Source: a virus
Virus record (IMG/VR): IMGVR_UViG_3300030406_000297
Coordinates: 1-20,137 of that record
Direction: 5' to 3' (one strand)
Length of the DNA: 20,137 bases
A program made the translations under genes and the position numbers. Within the stretch, counting starts at the first letter, position 1, and every line of letters starts with the position of its first letter. Under the pieces are notes generated by a model. The model made no database searches and was not told where the DNA came from. It was given only the letters and a program-made list of their open reading frames with translations. This document shows, one piece after another, positions 13,527-20,137 of the stretch.

Positions 13527-14033
13527 TTATGCGTCAGCAAACATAGTTACTAGAGTTCCTGATCCTAAGACAATACCTTCAACGGCATACTTAGCAGAAG
13601 CAATTGCTGTAACTTTGATAATACTTCCAGCGATTCCGCCTTTGGTTGAACCATTTAACGTAATTACATCGTTAGATGCTCCAGAAATAAAAGTTTTACC
13701 TGTGCTGTCGTTTACACCTGTGTATAAACCTCCAACAAATTTGTCAGTACCATCTGTTTTAATATCTAAATCAGTAGCAGCAGTTTCTATTACAAAAAAG
13801 AAAGAAGCTCCTAAATTATTAGCTTGGTTCGGATCTGTTGGATCTGAAGGACTTGTAGTAACAATACTTGGCAAAGTGAATTTACCGTCTGCATCATTAC
13901 AAGTTAAAATTTTTCCTGCGTGAGCATCAACTGTTAAAGATGTGTCAGCAGTCAAGCTTACTACTGATGTACTACCAGCAGTTATAAAACCAGAGATAGA
14001 TTTAACTGGCCCTGAGAATGTTGATTTTGCCAT
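13527..14033 (-). CDS. Probable capsid-associated or decoration-like protein
   Basis: This 168-residue protein starts MAKSTFSGPVKSISGFITAG and is rich in Ser, Thr, Ala, Gly and Val. Segments such as SLTVDAHAGKILTCNDADGK, GASFFFVIETAATDLDIKTD and FVGGLYTGVNDSTGKTF suggest a compact beta fold. Conserved proteins with this start occur beside major capsid genes in marine phages and are usually called structural. AAGGAGG before the ATG is a perfect Shine-Dalgarno, so high translation is expected. A 93-base gap with a promoter candidate lies immediately upstream, so this gene may be the first of a separately started transcript. A decoration or head-accessory role is inferred from location and composition. 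Confidence 0.78.
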   Translation of the reverse strand: MAKSTFSGPVKSISGFITAGSTSVVSLTADTSLTVDAHAGKILTCNDADGKFTLPSIVTTSPSDPTDPNQANNLGASFFFVIETAATDLDIKTDGTDKFVGGLYTGVNDSTGKTFISGASNDVITLNGSTKGGIAGSIIKVTAIASAKYAVEGIVLGSGTLVTMFADA

Positions 14034-14056
14034 AATTTCCTCCTTCGGAAATAAGT

Positions 14057-14086
14057 CTTATAGTCTTGGCTTGTCTGCTAGGTCAG
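14057..14086 (-). promoter_or_regulatory. Candidate sigma70-like promoter in the longest intergenic gap
   Basis: On the minus strand CTGACC (14081-14086, four of six matches to TTGACA) is followed after 18 bases by TATAAG (14057-14062, five of six matches to TATAAT). A start a few bases further would leave a short leader that contains the AAGGAGG ribosome-binding site of the gene at 13527-14033. It lies downstream of the capsid terminator, where a fresh transcription start would make sense. In such AT-rich DNA similar matches arise by chance. Confidence 0.35.
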
Positions 14087-14126
14087 TCTATAAAACAATT
14101 AATTAATCCTAGATAAATTAATTTTA

Positions 14127-14543
14127 TTATACGGCTTGGTCATGTTCAATAGGTAATTTTTCTGTAGCTTCTAAAACTGACTTATGTGCCTCATATAATT
14201 TTTCGTAAGCTTCTTTTGTTAAATTATTTTTACCATAAGTTTTTATTAGATCTTCACCAATCATTTCTATCAAACATCTTGTTGTAACTAATCTGCCTCT
14301 TATATCTTCGCTTTTTTCTTTGTCGGTCATAATTTTAAATTGTTTCACTTGTCTAATTTCGTACTCTCTTGAGTTTCTAATATTAATTAATTTTTTTTCT
14401 AATTCAGTATAACTGCCCCAATCTCTTATTTCTGCGACAGTTCTCCCACAACCTTTGCATACATCATCAAATGGTATTACAGAGGTGGTACATCTACCCA
14501 CACATGGGGTTTCAGATAAATTATTTGGTTTGTGTAACCACAT
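14127..14543 (-). CDS. DUF1289-type cysteine protein
   Basis: This 138-residue protein has an N-terminal motif TPCVGRCTTSVIPFDDVCKG and then CGRTVAEIRDWGSYTELEKK, with cysteines at 14, 18, 29 and 32. That spacing and the CGRT-xxEIxDW follow-up match DUF1289, a small family proposed to bind an iron-sulfur cluster or metal. The remainder (50-138) is charged and helical and is longer than in typical short DUF1289 proteins. The start is fixed close to the cysteine motif, and the ATG at 14543 lies only four bases past the terminator's T run. No Shine-Dalgarno is therefore available; the region before the ATG is the hairpin itself. It is unusual among structural genes. Its function in the phage is unknown. 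Confidence 0.82.
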   Translation of the reverse strand: MWLHKPNNLSETPCVGRCTTSVIPFDDVCKGCGRTVAEIRDWGSYTELEKKLINIRNSREYEIRQVKQFKIMTDKEKSEDIRGRLVTTRCLIEMIGEDLIKTYGKNNLTKEAYEKLYEAHKSVLEATEKLPIEHDQAV

Positions 14544-14547
14544 TTTT

Positions 14548-14574
14548 AAAAAAAGGGAGAGCCGAAGCCCTCCC
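14548..14574 (-). terminator. Intrinsic terminator after the major capsid gene
   Basis: On the minus strand GGGAGGGC (14567-14574) pairs with GCTCTCCC (14555-14562) with one G-U wobble, closing a TTCG loop. Seven T residues follow (14548-14554). An eight-pair GC-rich stem with a C(UUCG)G tetraloop and a U tract is a textbook rho-independent terminator. It starts 13 bases after the capsid stop codon, and only four bases separate its T run from the next gene's ATG. Confidence 0.92.
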
Positions 14575-14587
14575 CTCTTTATGATTA

Positions 14588-15493
14588 TTAAGCTCCTTGA
14601 GAACCGTCAACACATCTCCAGTTAGAGAATCCAAATGAATATCTCTCTCTGGCTTTATATCTCATGTTTCCAGTATCAAAATCACCTTCTAATGCAGTTT
14701 GTAGAGGACTTCTAACAAACATTTTGAACCCATCAGGAACATCTGTTTTCAAGAAGAACGCATCTGGATCTACAAGATAGTGGTTTACCACATAACCTTG
14801 TGGAAGCATTCCTTGGTTTCTGATTGAGTTAATGTCGTTGTCTGAAGTAGCAACTCTACCAGGAGTATTTAAAAGACGATCCGCCACGAATTGTAATTGT
14901 GGTGGAATAATCAATTTAGTTCCTTGTAAAGCTATGTTCAAACCACGATCATCAGTTTGAGTTGAAATCCTTATCAAAGCATCTTCTAAAGATGTTTCGT
15001 TAAGGTCAGCAAAAGTTGTTGCTCTGTTAGCAGCAGTACCAGTGCTCAACGGGTGGTCAGTAGCGATTAACGGCTTACCGTCTCCACCAGGAAAGCTAGT
15101 GCTGAATGCGTTGTTCAGAATATTTGCAGCTTTAATTTGTTTAGTATGAGCCATACTTCTAGCTAATGCTTTGGTATATCTCGAACCTAAACGGTCATAC
15201 AAATTATCTTCAACAGCTTCTTCAGTTAATGCGAAAGCAAGAGCTACAGTTTCGTGTTCATAACGAGCTGTAAATCCTTCAGTTGCATTATCAAAAGCTA
15301 CGCCAGCACCTTCTGCTTTAGTTGGAGCATTACCAAAACCAACAATCATGACTTCTTCTTCGAAAGCTCTATCAGAAGTGTTTTCTTCAAAGATTTCAGC
15401 ATGTTCGTTGTCGTAACGGTTGTACTCCATACCAAAAAGTGCATTTAGACCTGGCTCTAACTCTTTAGCTAATTGTGCTCTATTAATTGCCAT
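14588..15493 (-). CDS. Major capsid protein
   Basis: This 301-residue protein is the likely shell subunit. It starts MAINRAQLAKELEPGLNALF, followed by GMEYNRYDNEHAEIFEENTS (21-40). It contains FTARYEHETVALAFALTEEA and LGSRYTKALARSMAHTKQIK (a long spine-like helix), then AANILNNAFSTSFPGGDGKP. Its C-terminal part has LQGTKLIIPPQLQFVADRLL and ends in MRYKARERYSFGFSNWRCVD. The order is that of major head proteins of many marine phages and fits an HK97-like fold. There is no separate protease gene in view. A good AGGGGTG ribosome-binding site precedes the ATG. Position after scaffold and decoration genes, and a terminator just behind it, agree with the assignment. The GroES-like gene upstream may help fold it. 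Confidence 0.88.
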   Translation of the reverse strand: MAINRAQLAKELEPGLNALFGMEYNRYDNEHAEIFEENTSDRAFEEEVMIVGFGNAPTKAEGAGVAFDNATEGFTARYEHETVALAFALTEEAVEDNLYDRLGSRYTKALARSMAHTKQIKAANILNNAFSTSFPGGDGKPLIATDHPLSTGTAANRATTFADLNETSLEDALIRISTQTDDRGLNIALQGTKLIIPPQLQFVADRLLNTPGRVATSDNDINSIRNQGMLPQGYVVNHYLVDPDAFFLKTDVPDGFKMFVRSPLQTALEGDFDTGNMRYKARERYSFGFSNWRCVDGSQGA

Positions 15494-15495
15494 GG

Positions 15496-16065
15496 TTACA
15501 CCCCTGTAGTAGTTGAGTAAAAGTGCTCGTTAATTTTAACGATCACATTCACGTTAGCAGAACCTCTTTCGTCATTGTCTGGGTCTTTTGAAAACCCAAC
15601 AATTCTAAAGTTTTCAGCAGCAGATGTTGCCCCTGAATCTACTTCAGCCTTTGATTGGCCAGTAACTGTAGAACCAGCTGTGTAAGCTAAATCCACGTTA
15701 GCACCAACCGCAGTTAACGCAAGAGAACCAGTACATTGTACTTCGTAAAGATTGTTTGGGTCATCTTCAACTAAAGCAGTAATTGTACTTGTAGATGTTT
15801 GTCCTGATGGATAGTGTGCTTTAAACACAACTTGTCCGTCAGTATCAACAAATTTACAACCCCTAAAAATTCCCAATATTGGTTGCTCACCCGCTGCATC
15901 GCAAACGAGTATAGTACCAGCAGCAGTCATTCTTACAGGGTCGCCTGAGAATATACTTCCAGTTGCACCAGAGGCTATTTCGTATTCGGTAGTTCCATTG
16001 TTTTGGACACTTGAACCTAATCTGCCTACTAGCTTAAAACCGAAAGGTGCATCTTTATTTGCCAT
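15496..16065 (-). CDS. Probable head decoration protein
   Basis: This 189-residue protein starts MANKDAPFGFKLVGRLGSSV and is beta-rich, with GSIFSGDPVRMTAAGTILVC (36-55), GEQPILGIFRGCKFVD, NNLYEVQCTGSLALTAVGAN and a closing NVNVIVKINEHFYSTTTGV. Proteins with the MANxDAPFGxxxV start sit immediately upstream of major capsid genes in many marine phages and are generally called structural or decoration proteins. AAAAGGT lies before the ATG. Two bases separate its stop from the capsid start, so both are probably made at high level. It likely binds the outside of the capsid and stabilises it, but the precise role is inferred. It does not resemble a protease. Confidence 0.82.
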   Translation of the reverse strand: MANKDAPFGFKLVGRLGSSVQNNGTTEYEIASGATGSIFSGDPVRMTAAGTILVCDAAGEQPILGIFRGCKFVDTDGQVVFKAHYPSGQTSTSTITALVEDDPNNLYEVQCTGSLALTAVGANVDLAYTAGSTVTGQSKAEVDSGATSAAENFRIVGFSKDPDNDERGSANVNVIVKINEHFYSTTTGV

Positions 16066-16114
16066 AATAAATACCTTTTAATTATGAAAGTTTAGTAAAC
16101 AGCGATACTCCCAT

Positions 16115-16597
16115 TTATCTTTTACCGCCACCAAAAGTAACGCTAGATGATCTTCTTGGCCTCTCTATTGGAGAACGATCATCAGATTCCTTCATTAAAT
16201 CATTATCTATTGCTTGTTGCATAGTTTGCGACCTATCTGTGAAATAATTATTTCTTTCTTGTCGAGTTTCTAAAGGAATCTTAGCTAATAAAAGTCCACC
16301 TACACTAATGACTCCAGCATGTTTTCCATCCTGAATCGTTGGTAATTCAAAATTTTGAATTTCCTCAGCCCTTACAAGCTCAAAGCCTTCTCTCAATCGA
16401 GACATAACATTTTTCTTGTCGGGTTGGTTAGCGATTTCAGCACGAATCCATCTGTATTCATAACCTTCAGGAGGTTCTGGAGTTTCTAGAGTTGATGGGC
16501 GTTGCCAAGGTTTGCGAGATTCAAGGGACTCTCGTGTGTCCGCAGAACGTGGAGCTCTGTTAAATTCTTGTTCCTTATTTGTTGTTTTCTTTGTCAT
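16115..16597 (-). CDS. Conserved phage protein between scaffold and decoration genes
   Basis: I choose the ATG at 16597 (160 residues) over an in-frame TTG at 16615. The ATG follows the previous stop by four bases and has AAAGG at proper distance. The protein starts MTKKTTNKEQEFNRAPRSAD and is basic at both ends. It has PPEGYEYRWIRAEIANQPDK followed by KNVMSRLREGFELVRAEEIQ and then GKHAGVISVGGLLLAKIPLE, and it ends PRRSSSVTFGGGKR. The EGYxxRWIR and GKHAGVIxVGGLxLAKIP phrases define a well conserved family next to scaffold genes in marine phages. Its function is unknown. Given its place, a role in capsid assembly is probable, for example binding scaffold or capsid subunits. Confidence 0.8.
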   Translation of the reverse strand: MTKKTTNKEQEFNRAPRSADTRESLESRKPWQRPSTLETPEPPEGYEYRWIRAEIANQPDKKNVMSRLREGFELVRAEEIQNFELPTIQDGKHAGVISVGGLLLAKIPLETRQERNNYFTDRSQTMQQAIDNDLMKESDDRSPIERPRRSSSVTFGGGKR

Positions 16598-16601
16598 GTT
16601 T

Positions 16602-17510
16602 TTACCTTTTAACAAATTTTGCGTACTCTTTCAAAGGTACGTTTAGTTTTTTAGCCATTTCTACCTCTGAAGGAGAAAGTCTAACCTGCTTTTTATTAGA
16701 TCCTTGAGAATCAGCTCTTGCAGCAGAAGCAACTCTTTGAGTAGCTTGTGGTGCTGGAACAGTTTCAGTTTCTACGCCAAAGTCGTTTGGAAACTTAGAC
16801 CTCAATCTATTATCTAATTCATTGTAATACTCATCAGTTTGACCGTCAAAGCCTTCTTTAACTAAATCATCATGAATAGTAAAGGCAGCAAGAGTTCTAA
16901 TTCTATCTTCGCCAAACCATTCATTTTTATCAGCCCAAGCTTCTGCTTTTGGATCAGGCTGAGGCGTTTGCTCTTGCATGTTTTGTTGAGGTATTACAGC
17001 ATCATTTGTAGGGGCTTCTTTAGCCATTTTTATTCTATTTTCTTCGACTGCAATTGTAGATAAAAGGCTAGTTGCTTTTGCAGCCTTATCATAGTCTTGT
17101 GCTTCTTGCGCTTCAGCTAAAACTCTTGTCGCTTGTTGTTTTTGACTTTCAAGCCTTGTTTCTGCTTCTGCATAATAATCTTGATTAATTTTTTCACTCT
17201 TACCTTTTAAGGTTTCATATTCTGATTTCATGCTATTAGCATAATTAAGAGCAGAATCTCTACCTCTTTCAGCTTCTCTTAGCTTTCGTGTAAGATTGTT
17301 TATTCTTTTTTGAACATTATCAGAATAATTTTCTAACTCATCATCTGACTCTGCTTTAGCTTCTTCAGCTTGTTCAGTTTGATTAGCTTCTGAATCTGTA
17401 TTTTCTACAGCTTCAGTTTCTTCTGTATTTTGTTCTTCCTCTATAACTTCAATTTCTTCTACAGCGTCTGTAGATTCTTGCAAGTTTTCTTCTTGAATTA
17501 ACTCAGACAT
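16602..17510 (-). CDS. Capsid assembly scaffolding protein
   Basis: This 302-residue protein is very acidic in its first 60 residues, rich in Glu, Gln and Asp. It then has a long coiled coil (about 63-165), with NVQKRINNLTRKLREAERGR near its start and a region of Ala, Glu, Gln and Lys heptads. A conserved block follows at 189-220 (AEAWADKNEWFGEDRIRTLA), and the C-terminus (about 268-302) is basic, ending LNVPLKEYAKFVKR. An acidic N-terminus, a coiled coil and a basic capsid-binding end are typical of phage scaffolds. AGGAGG precedes the ATG. It stands before the decoration and capsid genes, where scaffolds usually lie. It would guide prohead shape and then leave the shell. No protease domain is fused. 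Confidence 0.85.
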   Translation of the reverse strand: MSELIQEENLQESTDAVEEIEVIEEEQNTEETEAVENTDSEANQTEQAEEAKAESDDELENYSDNVQKRINNLTRKLREAERGRDSALNYANSMKSEYETLKGKSEKINQDYYAEAETRLESQKQQATRVLAEAQEAQDYDKAAKATSLLSTIAVEENRIKMAKEAPTNDAVIPQQNMQEQTPQPDPKAEAWADKNEWFGEDRIRTLAAFTIHDDLVKEGFDGQTDEYYNELDNRLRSKFPNDFGVETETVPAPQATQRVASAARADSQGSNKKQVRLSPSEVEMAKKLNVPLKEYAKFVKR

Positions 17511-17519
17511 AAAAACCTC

Positions 17520-18011
17520 CTATACAGCAACTATGTCGTCTGGATCTTTTATAGTAGCTAACACTTCATCATCGTTTATCAATCTACATTCGGCTTCATC
17601 ACCCAATTTAAAACGACACCCAGCGTATCTACCTATTAATACCCATTGTTTTTCTTGGCACCAAGCGGTACCCCCAAATTTAGATTCATCCTTATAACAA
17701 AGAGGCCCCATTTTAACTACATAAGCACATACAGAAGCCAATGACTCTCTTTCTACGTGTTGTTGTGTTAACAATATGCCTCCTTCAGATACACCTTTAC
17801 CTTTATAAGGCAAGACTAGAATCCTATACCCTGAAGGTTGTGGCATTCTATCTAATAAAGATGATTCTAATAAAGTTGGATCTAAAACTCTTTTGCTTTC
17901 TTCAACATAAGCTTTATCAGCTTCTGTTTCTTCAGACTGTTCTTCTTTTTGAGATTCTTCTATTTCTTTGGCTATGTGGTTAGGGACTACCACCTTGTTC
18001 TGGCTCTTCAT
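17520..18011 (-). CDS. GroES-like co-chaperonin with acidic N-terminal extension
   Basis: This 163-residue protein has a Cpn10 domain at about 56-163, compared with roughly 95 residues for bacterial GroES. MPQPSGYRILVLPYKGKGVS corresponds to the first strands, and GGILL (77-81) sits where GroES has the GGIVL mobile-loop tripeptide that contacts GroEL. ASVCAYVVKMGPL, WVLIGRYAGCRFKLGDEAE and DDEVLATIKDPDDI follow in the expected order. Residues 1-55 form an extra acidic, helical extension. T4 gp31 shows how a phage co-chaperonin works with host GroEL to fold the capsid protein; a similar role fits the position upstream of scaffold and capsid. The start is an ATG with AGGA about seven bases before; it overlaps the previous gene by 32 bases. 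A GTG at 17993 is an alternative. Confidence 0.85.
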   Translation of the reverse strand: MKSQNKVVVPNHIAKEIEESQKEEQSEETEADKAYVEESKRVLDPTLLESSLLDRMPQPSGYRILVLPYKGKGVSEGGILLTQQHVERESLASVCAYVVKMGPLCYKDESKFGGTAWCQEKQWVLIGRYAGCRFKLGDEAECRLINDDEVLATIKDPDDIVAV

Positions 18012-18189
18012 ACTCTTTTCCTAGCAGTTCTCTAAAAATACTTTCTGCGTCAACGAGAGAACTGTGTCGCCCACGCAAAAATTCATATTGAGACATATCT
18101 TTTACCCCATTCAACATTTGGGTTTTGACATCCTCTTGTCGTTCTCTAAGAGCTTTTAAATATTTCTCTCTTAAATCAAATATGGACAT
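17980..18189 (-). CDS. Small helical protein between portal and GroES-like gene
   Basis: This 69-residue protein opens MSIFDLREKYLKALRERQED and continues VKTQMLNGVKDMSQYEFLRG. Then comes RHSSLVDAESIFRELLGKEY and a short acidic end. It appears as two charged helices joined near residue 30, a pattern I know from small conserved phage proteins near portal genes. Its function is unknown. Its ATG shares one base with the TAA of 18189-18347 (TAATG), and no separate Shine-Dalgarno is visible, so translation probably depends on the upstream gene. It overlaps the GroES-like gene by 32 bases. It could be a portal- or packaging-associated accessory factor, but this is not shown. Confidence 0.75.
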   Translation of the reverse strand: MSIFDLREKYLKALRERQEDVKTQMLNGVKDMSQYEFLRGRHSSLVDAESIFRELLGKEYEEPEQGGSP

Positions 18190-18347
18190 TAATAAACGCC
18201 ATCGAACTTGGTACCAAATTCTGCAATACCACTTCCTTTAACTTTACCTTTACCCATTCCTGGCGTTGGAGTTGTACTTGCTGAAACATTTTTTTGTTGT
18301 TTTAGCTTAACAGTTCCTTTGCCTTGATATTTAATTGAACTTTTCAT
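18189..18347 (-). CDS. Small basic protein (52 residues) after the portal
   Basis: An ATG at 18347 opens a frame of 52 codons that stops at 18189. The product starts MKSSIKYQGKGTVKLKQQKN and ends with PGMGKGKVKGSGIAEFGTKF followed by DGVY. The end GxGKxxGxGxAxxGTKFxG is a phrase I recall from small proteins next to portal genes in marine phages. Its TAA overlaps the next ATG (TAATG), which supports it as a gene, although no convincing ribosome-binding site is seen. The 36 bases before it are almost pure A/T. It is basic and rich in Gly, Lys and Thr. Its function is unknown. Confidence 0.7.
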   Translation of the reverse strand: MKSSIKYQGKGTVKLKQQKNVSASTTPTPGMGKGKVKGSGIAEFGTKFDGVY

Positions 18348-18383
18348 TTTGCTATTCTATTGTATAAATTATAAAAAAGTAAA

Positions 18384-20137
18384 TTATTTATTTTGTAAAT
18401 CTATCGATTTAAAAAGTCTTTGTTGTTCTAATCTGTCTTGAGCAGTATCGTCTTTCATCCTAGCAATATCTTCAGAAGCATCAATTCTTTCTCTATCAAC
18501 ACTAATTCTTGCTTGGCTTTCTTGAATTTTTCTTTCTTGATCTGCAACAAATTGTCTTTGTTCTTGTGCTAATTCTTGACCTTTAAGAGCTAACTCTTGT
18601 TTTCTAATTGTTACTAAAGGATCTTCATCTGCTGGCGAAGATACAGTTTCAGTAAATTCAGAAACTAATTGAGCCAATATTGGAGCACTAAATTGACCTA
18701 ATATTTGTGCAGCTTGTTGCACTAATTGTTGTTGTTCTTGCCCAGAAGTTTGTTGAGAAGCTTGTTGTAATTGTTGATATTGAGCCATAGCTTCTGGTGG
18801 CATTTGCGATTGTGCTATTGCATCTGCTTTCATTTGCAAGTGTTCCATAATATGCGAAAAGATATTTGCTTGTACTTGTAAATTAGATTGAACTGGCGAT
18901 GTTTTTAAAAGAGATTTATGTATTTCTATATGAGCATCATGGTTTTGCTCAGGAAAAGCTTTAGCTGTTCCACCAAGCAACAAAGTATTATTTTCAACAC
19001 CAGCTTCTGTTGGTATTGGTTCTGTAGGCGGAGGTGGTTGTAGTAAGGAATCGATATTATCAACTCCTATGGCAGCATACATTCTTCGATAAGATTCATA
19101 AATACCATTAGGCCCATGAATCTGTGGATTAGATTGCACTAAATTCATCATTTCTTGAGCCATAGCTATTCTTTGAGCAGAACTAAATATGTCGGGATTA
19201 GATATAGGAATAATATCTACACGATCATCAAAGTCAGTAATTTTTAATTGACCACCGCCATTTGCAGTCATGTAAGGATATTCTGGCGGTAAGTATTCTT
19301 TAAATACTTTAGCCAATAATTTAAATTCTTTTCTTTGTGCTGAATGTAATCTTTTGTGTATTGCTGATAAAACTTTAGTAGATCTTTCCAACAAAGCCAT
19401 AGTTGTACCAACTGGTGCTTGTGGATTACCTTGTCCAGTATTTATTTCTGCAATAGAAGCAAATTGTTTACCAGAATTTACAAGAACAGATAACAAGGAC
19501 AATAAAGTTTGGCTTGGTTCTTTGAAAGGCAAAGGTTGTATTGCATCTGCAAGTGAACCTCCAGGTGCATCTACATCTCTAAATTCTCCAGGCTGAATAG
19601 GAGAATCTTCGTCTCGTATTCTAATCCCTCTTGTCTTGAATCCAGCAGGTAGATTCGCAAGAGTTCCTGCGTCTATAAGTTGCCTTAGTATAGATGTAGA
19701 TGCTTTTGATAAGCCACCAATCATGTGTGTTAGACCAAATCCGTAAAACCCTAATCCAGGTAAGAATTTAAAATGAACAAAGTATTCTATTTTACTTTTG
19801 TACGGATCTTGTTCTAAATAGTTTCTTCTAATTGATAAAACTTGTTGTGAATTTGAATCAATAGTAACTATGTAAGGTAATTTAACACCAGTTAATTGAC
19901 CTTCGCTATTGGTATCTTCAAAGCCATCTAAATCTAAATTACAATGAACTTCATATAAAACAGTTACTTCTGATGAATCGTAAGTCTGTTCTACTCCAGC
20001 TAATTCTTCTATTTCATCTTTTATCTGCGAAGATTCTTCAGCAGATACCCCATAATCTATATTTACATTTCGATAAAAACCTTGTGCTTGAAGTTTTCTA
20101 ACTTCGTTTTCTGGCATTTTTATTATGTTAGTAATTC
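18384..20137 (-). CDS. Portal protein, N-terminus cut by window edge
   Basis: The frame stays open through the right edge: codons for ITNIIK precede the first methionine at 20117 without a stop. That methionine is probably internal and the true start lies outside. The visible 583 residues start near MPENEVRKLQAQGFYRNVNI and include VTVLYEVHCNLDLDGFED, PYIVTIDSNSQQVLSIRRNY and HFKFLPGLGFYGFGLTHMIG. Then comes the region GTTMALLERSTKVLSAIHKR, a hallmark of P22-type portals. The last 160 residues are Gln/Glu-rich helices and a coiled coil, as in the barrel of such portals. P22 gp1 is about 725 residues, so roughly 100 or more may be missing. The protein forms the dodecameric DNA channel and contacts terminase, expected upstream. 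Confidence 0.92.
   Translation of the reverse strand, partial: ITNIIKMPENEVRKLQAQGFYRNVNIDYGVSAEESSQIKDEIEELAGVEQTYDSSEVTVLYEVHCNLDLDGFEDTNSEGQLTGVKLPYIVTIDSNSQQVLSIRRNYLEQDPYKSKIEYFVHFKFLPGLGFYGFGLTHMIGGLSKASTSILRQLIDAGTLANLPAGFKTRGIRIRDEDSPIQPGEFRDVDAPGGSLADAIQPLPFKEPSQTLLSLLSVLVNSGKQFASIAEINTGQGNPQAPVGTTMALLERSTKVLSAIHKRLHSAQRKEFKLLAKVFKEYLPPEYPYMTANGGGQLKITDFDDRVDIIPISNPDIFSSAQRIAMAQEMMNLVQSNPQIHGPNGIYESYRRMYAAIGVDNIDSLLQPPPPTEPIPTEAGVENNTLLLGGTAKAFPEQNHDAHIEIHKSLLKTSPVQSNLQVQANIFSHIMEHLQMKADAIAQSQMPPEAMAQYQQLQQASQQTSGQEQQQLVQQAAQILGQFSAPILAQLVSEFTETVSSPADEDPLVTIRKQELALKGQELAQEQRQFVADQERKIQESQARISVDRERIDASEDIARMKDDTAQDRLEQQRLFKSIDLQNK

Noticed and set aside
14058-14093. TTATAG...CTATAA inverted repeat as a terminator
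   Set aside because: Six-base AT arms with a 24-base loop and no T tract; too weak for a terminator.
18348-18383. AT-rich leader with TATAAT-like sequences after the portal
   Set aside because: No -35 element at 16-18 bases; almost pure A/T so matches are expected by chance.

Overview
The window is an AT-rich stretch of a tailed-phage genome, by eye about one third G+C. Every supported gene lies on the minus strand, so transcription runs from the right edge to the left edge. No bacterial gene, tRNA, integrase or plus-strand gene is visible. The layout is a virion-structure and morphogenesis module: a P22-type portal, a scaffold, an HK97-fold-like major capsid protein, head-completion adaptors and fibers. 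No tape measure, sheath or tail-tube gene is seen, so a podovirus-like particle is the best guess, though a missing tail module outside the window cannot be excluded. The protein families resemble those common in uncultured marine phage genomes, including pelagiphage-like ones. The host is not determinable from this window.

Right part, read in transcription order (20137 to 14588): the portal, whose N-terminus is cut by the window edge; two small proteins; a GroES-like co-chaperonin; an acidic coiled-coil scaffold; a conserved hypothetical; a probable head-decoration protein; and the major capsid protein. A UUCG-tetraloop intrinsic terminator follows the capsid gene directly.

Middle part (14543 to 6980): a DUF1289-type cysteine protein whose start codon abuts the terminator; a 93-base intergenic gap with a sigma70-like promoter candidate; two probable structural proteins; four small, basic, lysine-rich proteins, one made almost entirely of a 27-bp tandem repeat; a conserved protein of unknown role; two adaptor or connector proteins; a zinc-ribbon/beta-repeat/cupredoxin-like fusion; a Rossmann-like DUF115-type protein; and short conserved hypotheticals. 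Two genes of fewer than 60 codons (10403-10501 and 18189-18347) are supported by TAATG overlaps with their neighbours.

Left part (6970 to 1): a large fiber with a C-terminal peptidase-S74 intramolecular chaperone; three shorter fiber-like proteins sharing one N-terminal module but carrying different C-termini; small accessory proteins; a repeat-rich beta protein; and a truncated structural protein at the left edge. Genes are packed with gaps of a few bases. At least six junctions are TAATG overlaps and two are ATGA overlaps, so translation is probably coupled along the transcript. The genes appear to build the head (portal, scaffold, capsid, decoration, co-chaperonin), close it (adaptors) and fit the adsorption apparatus (fibers).
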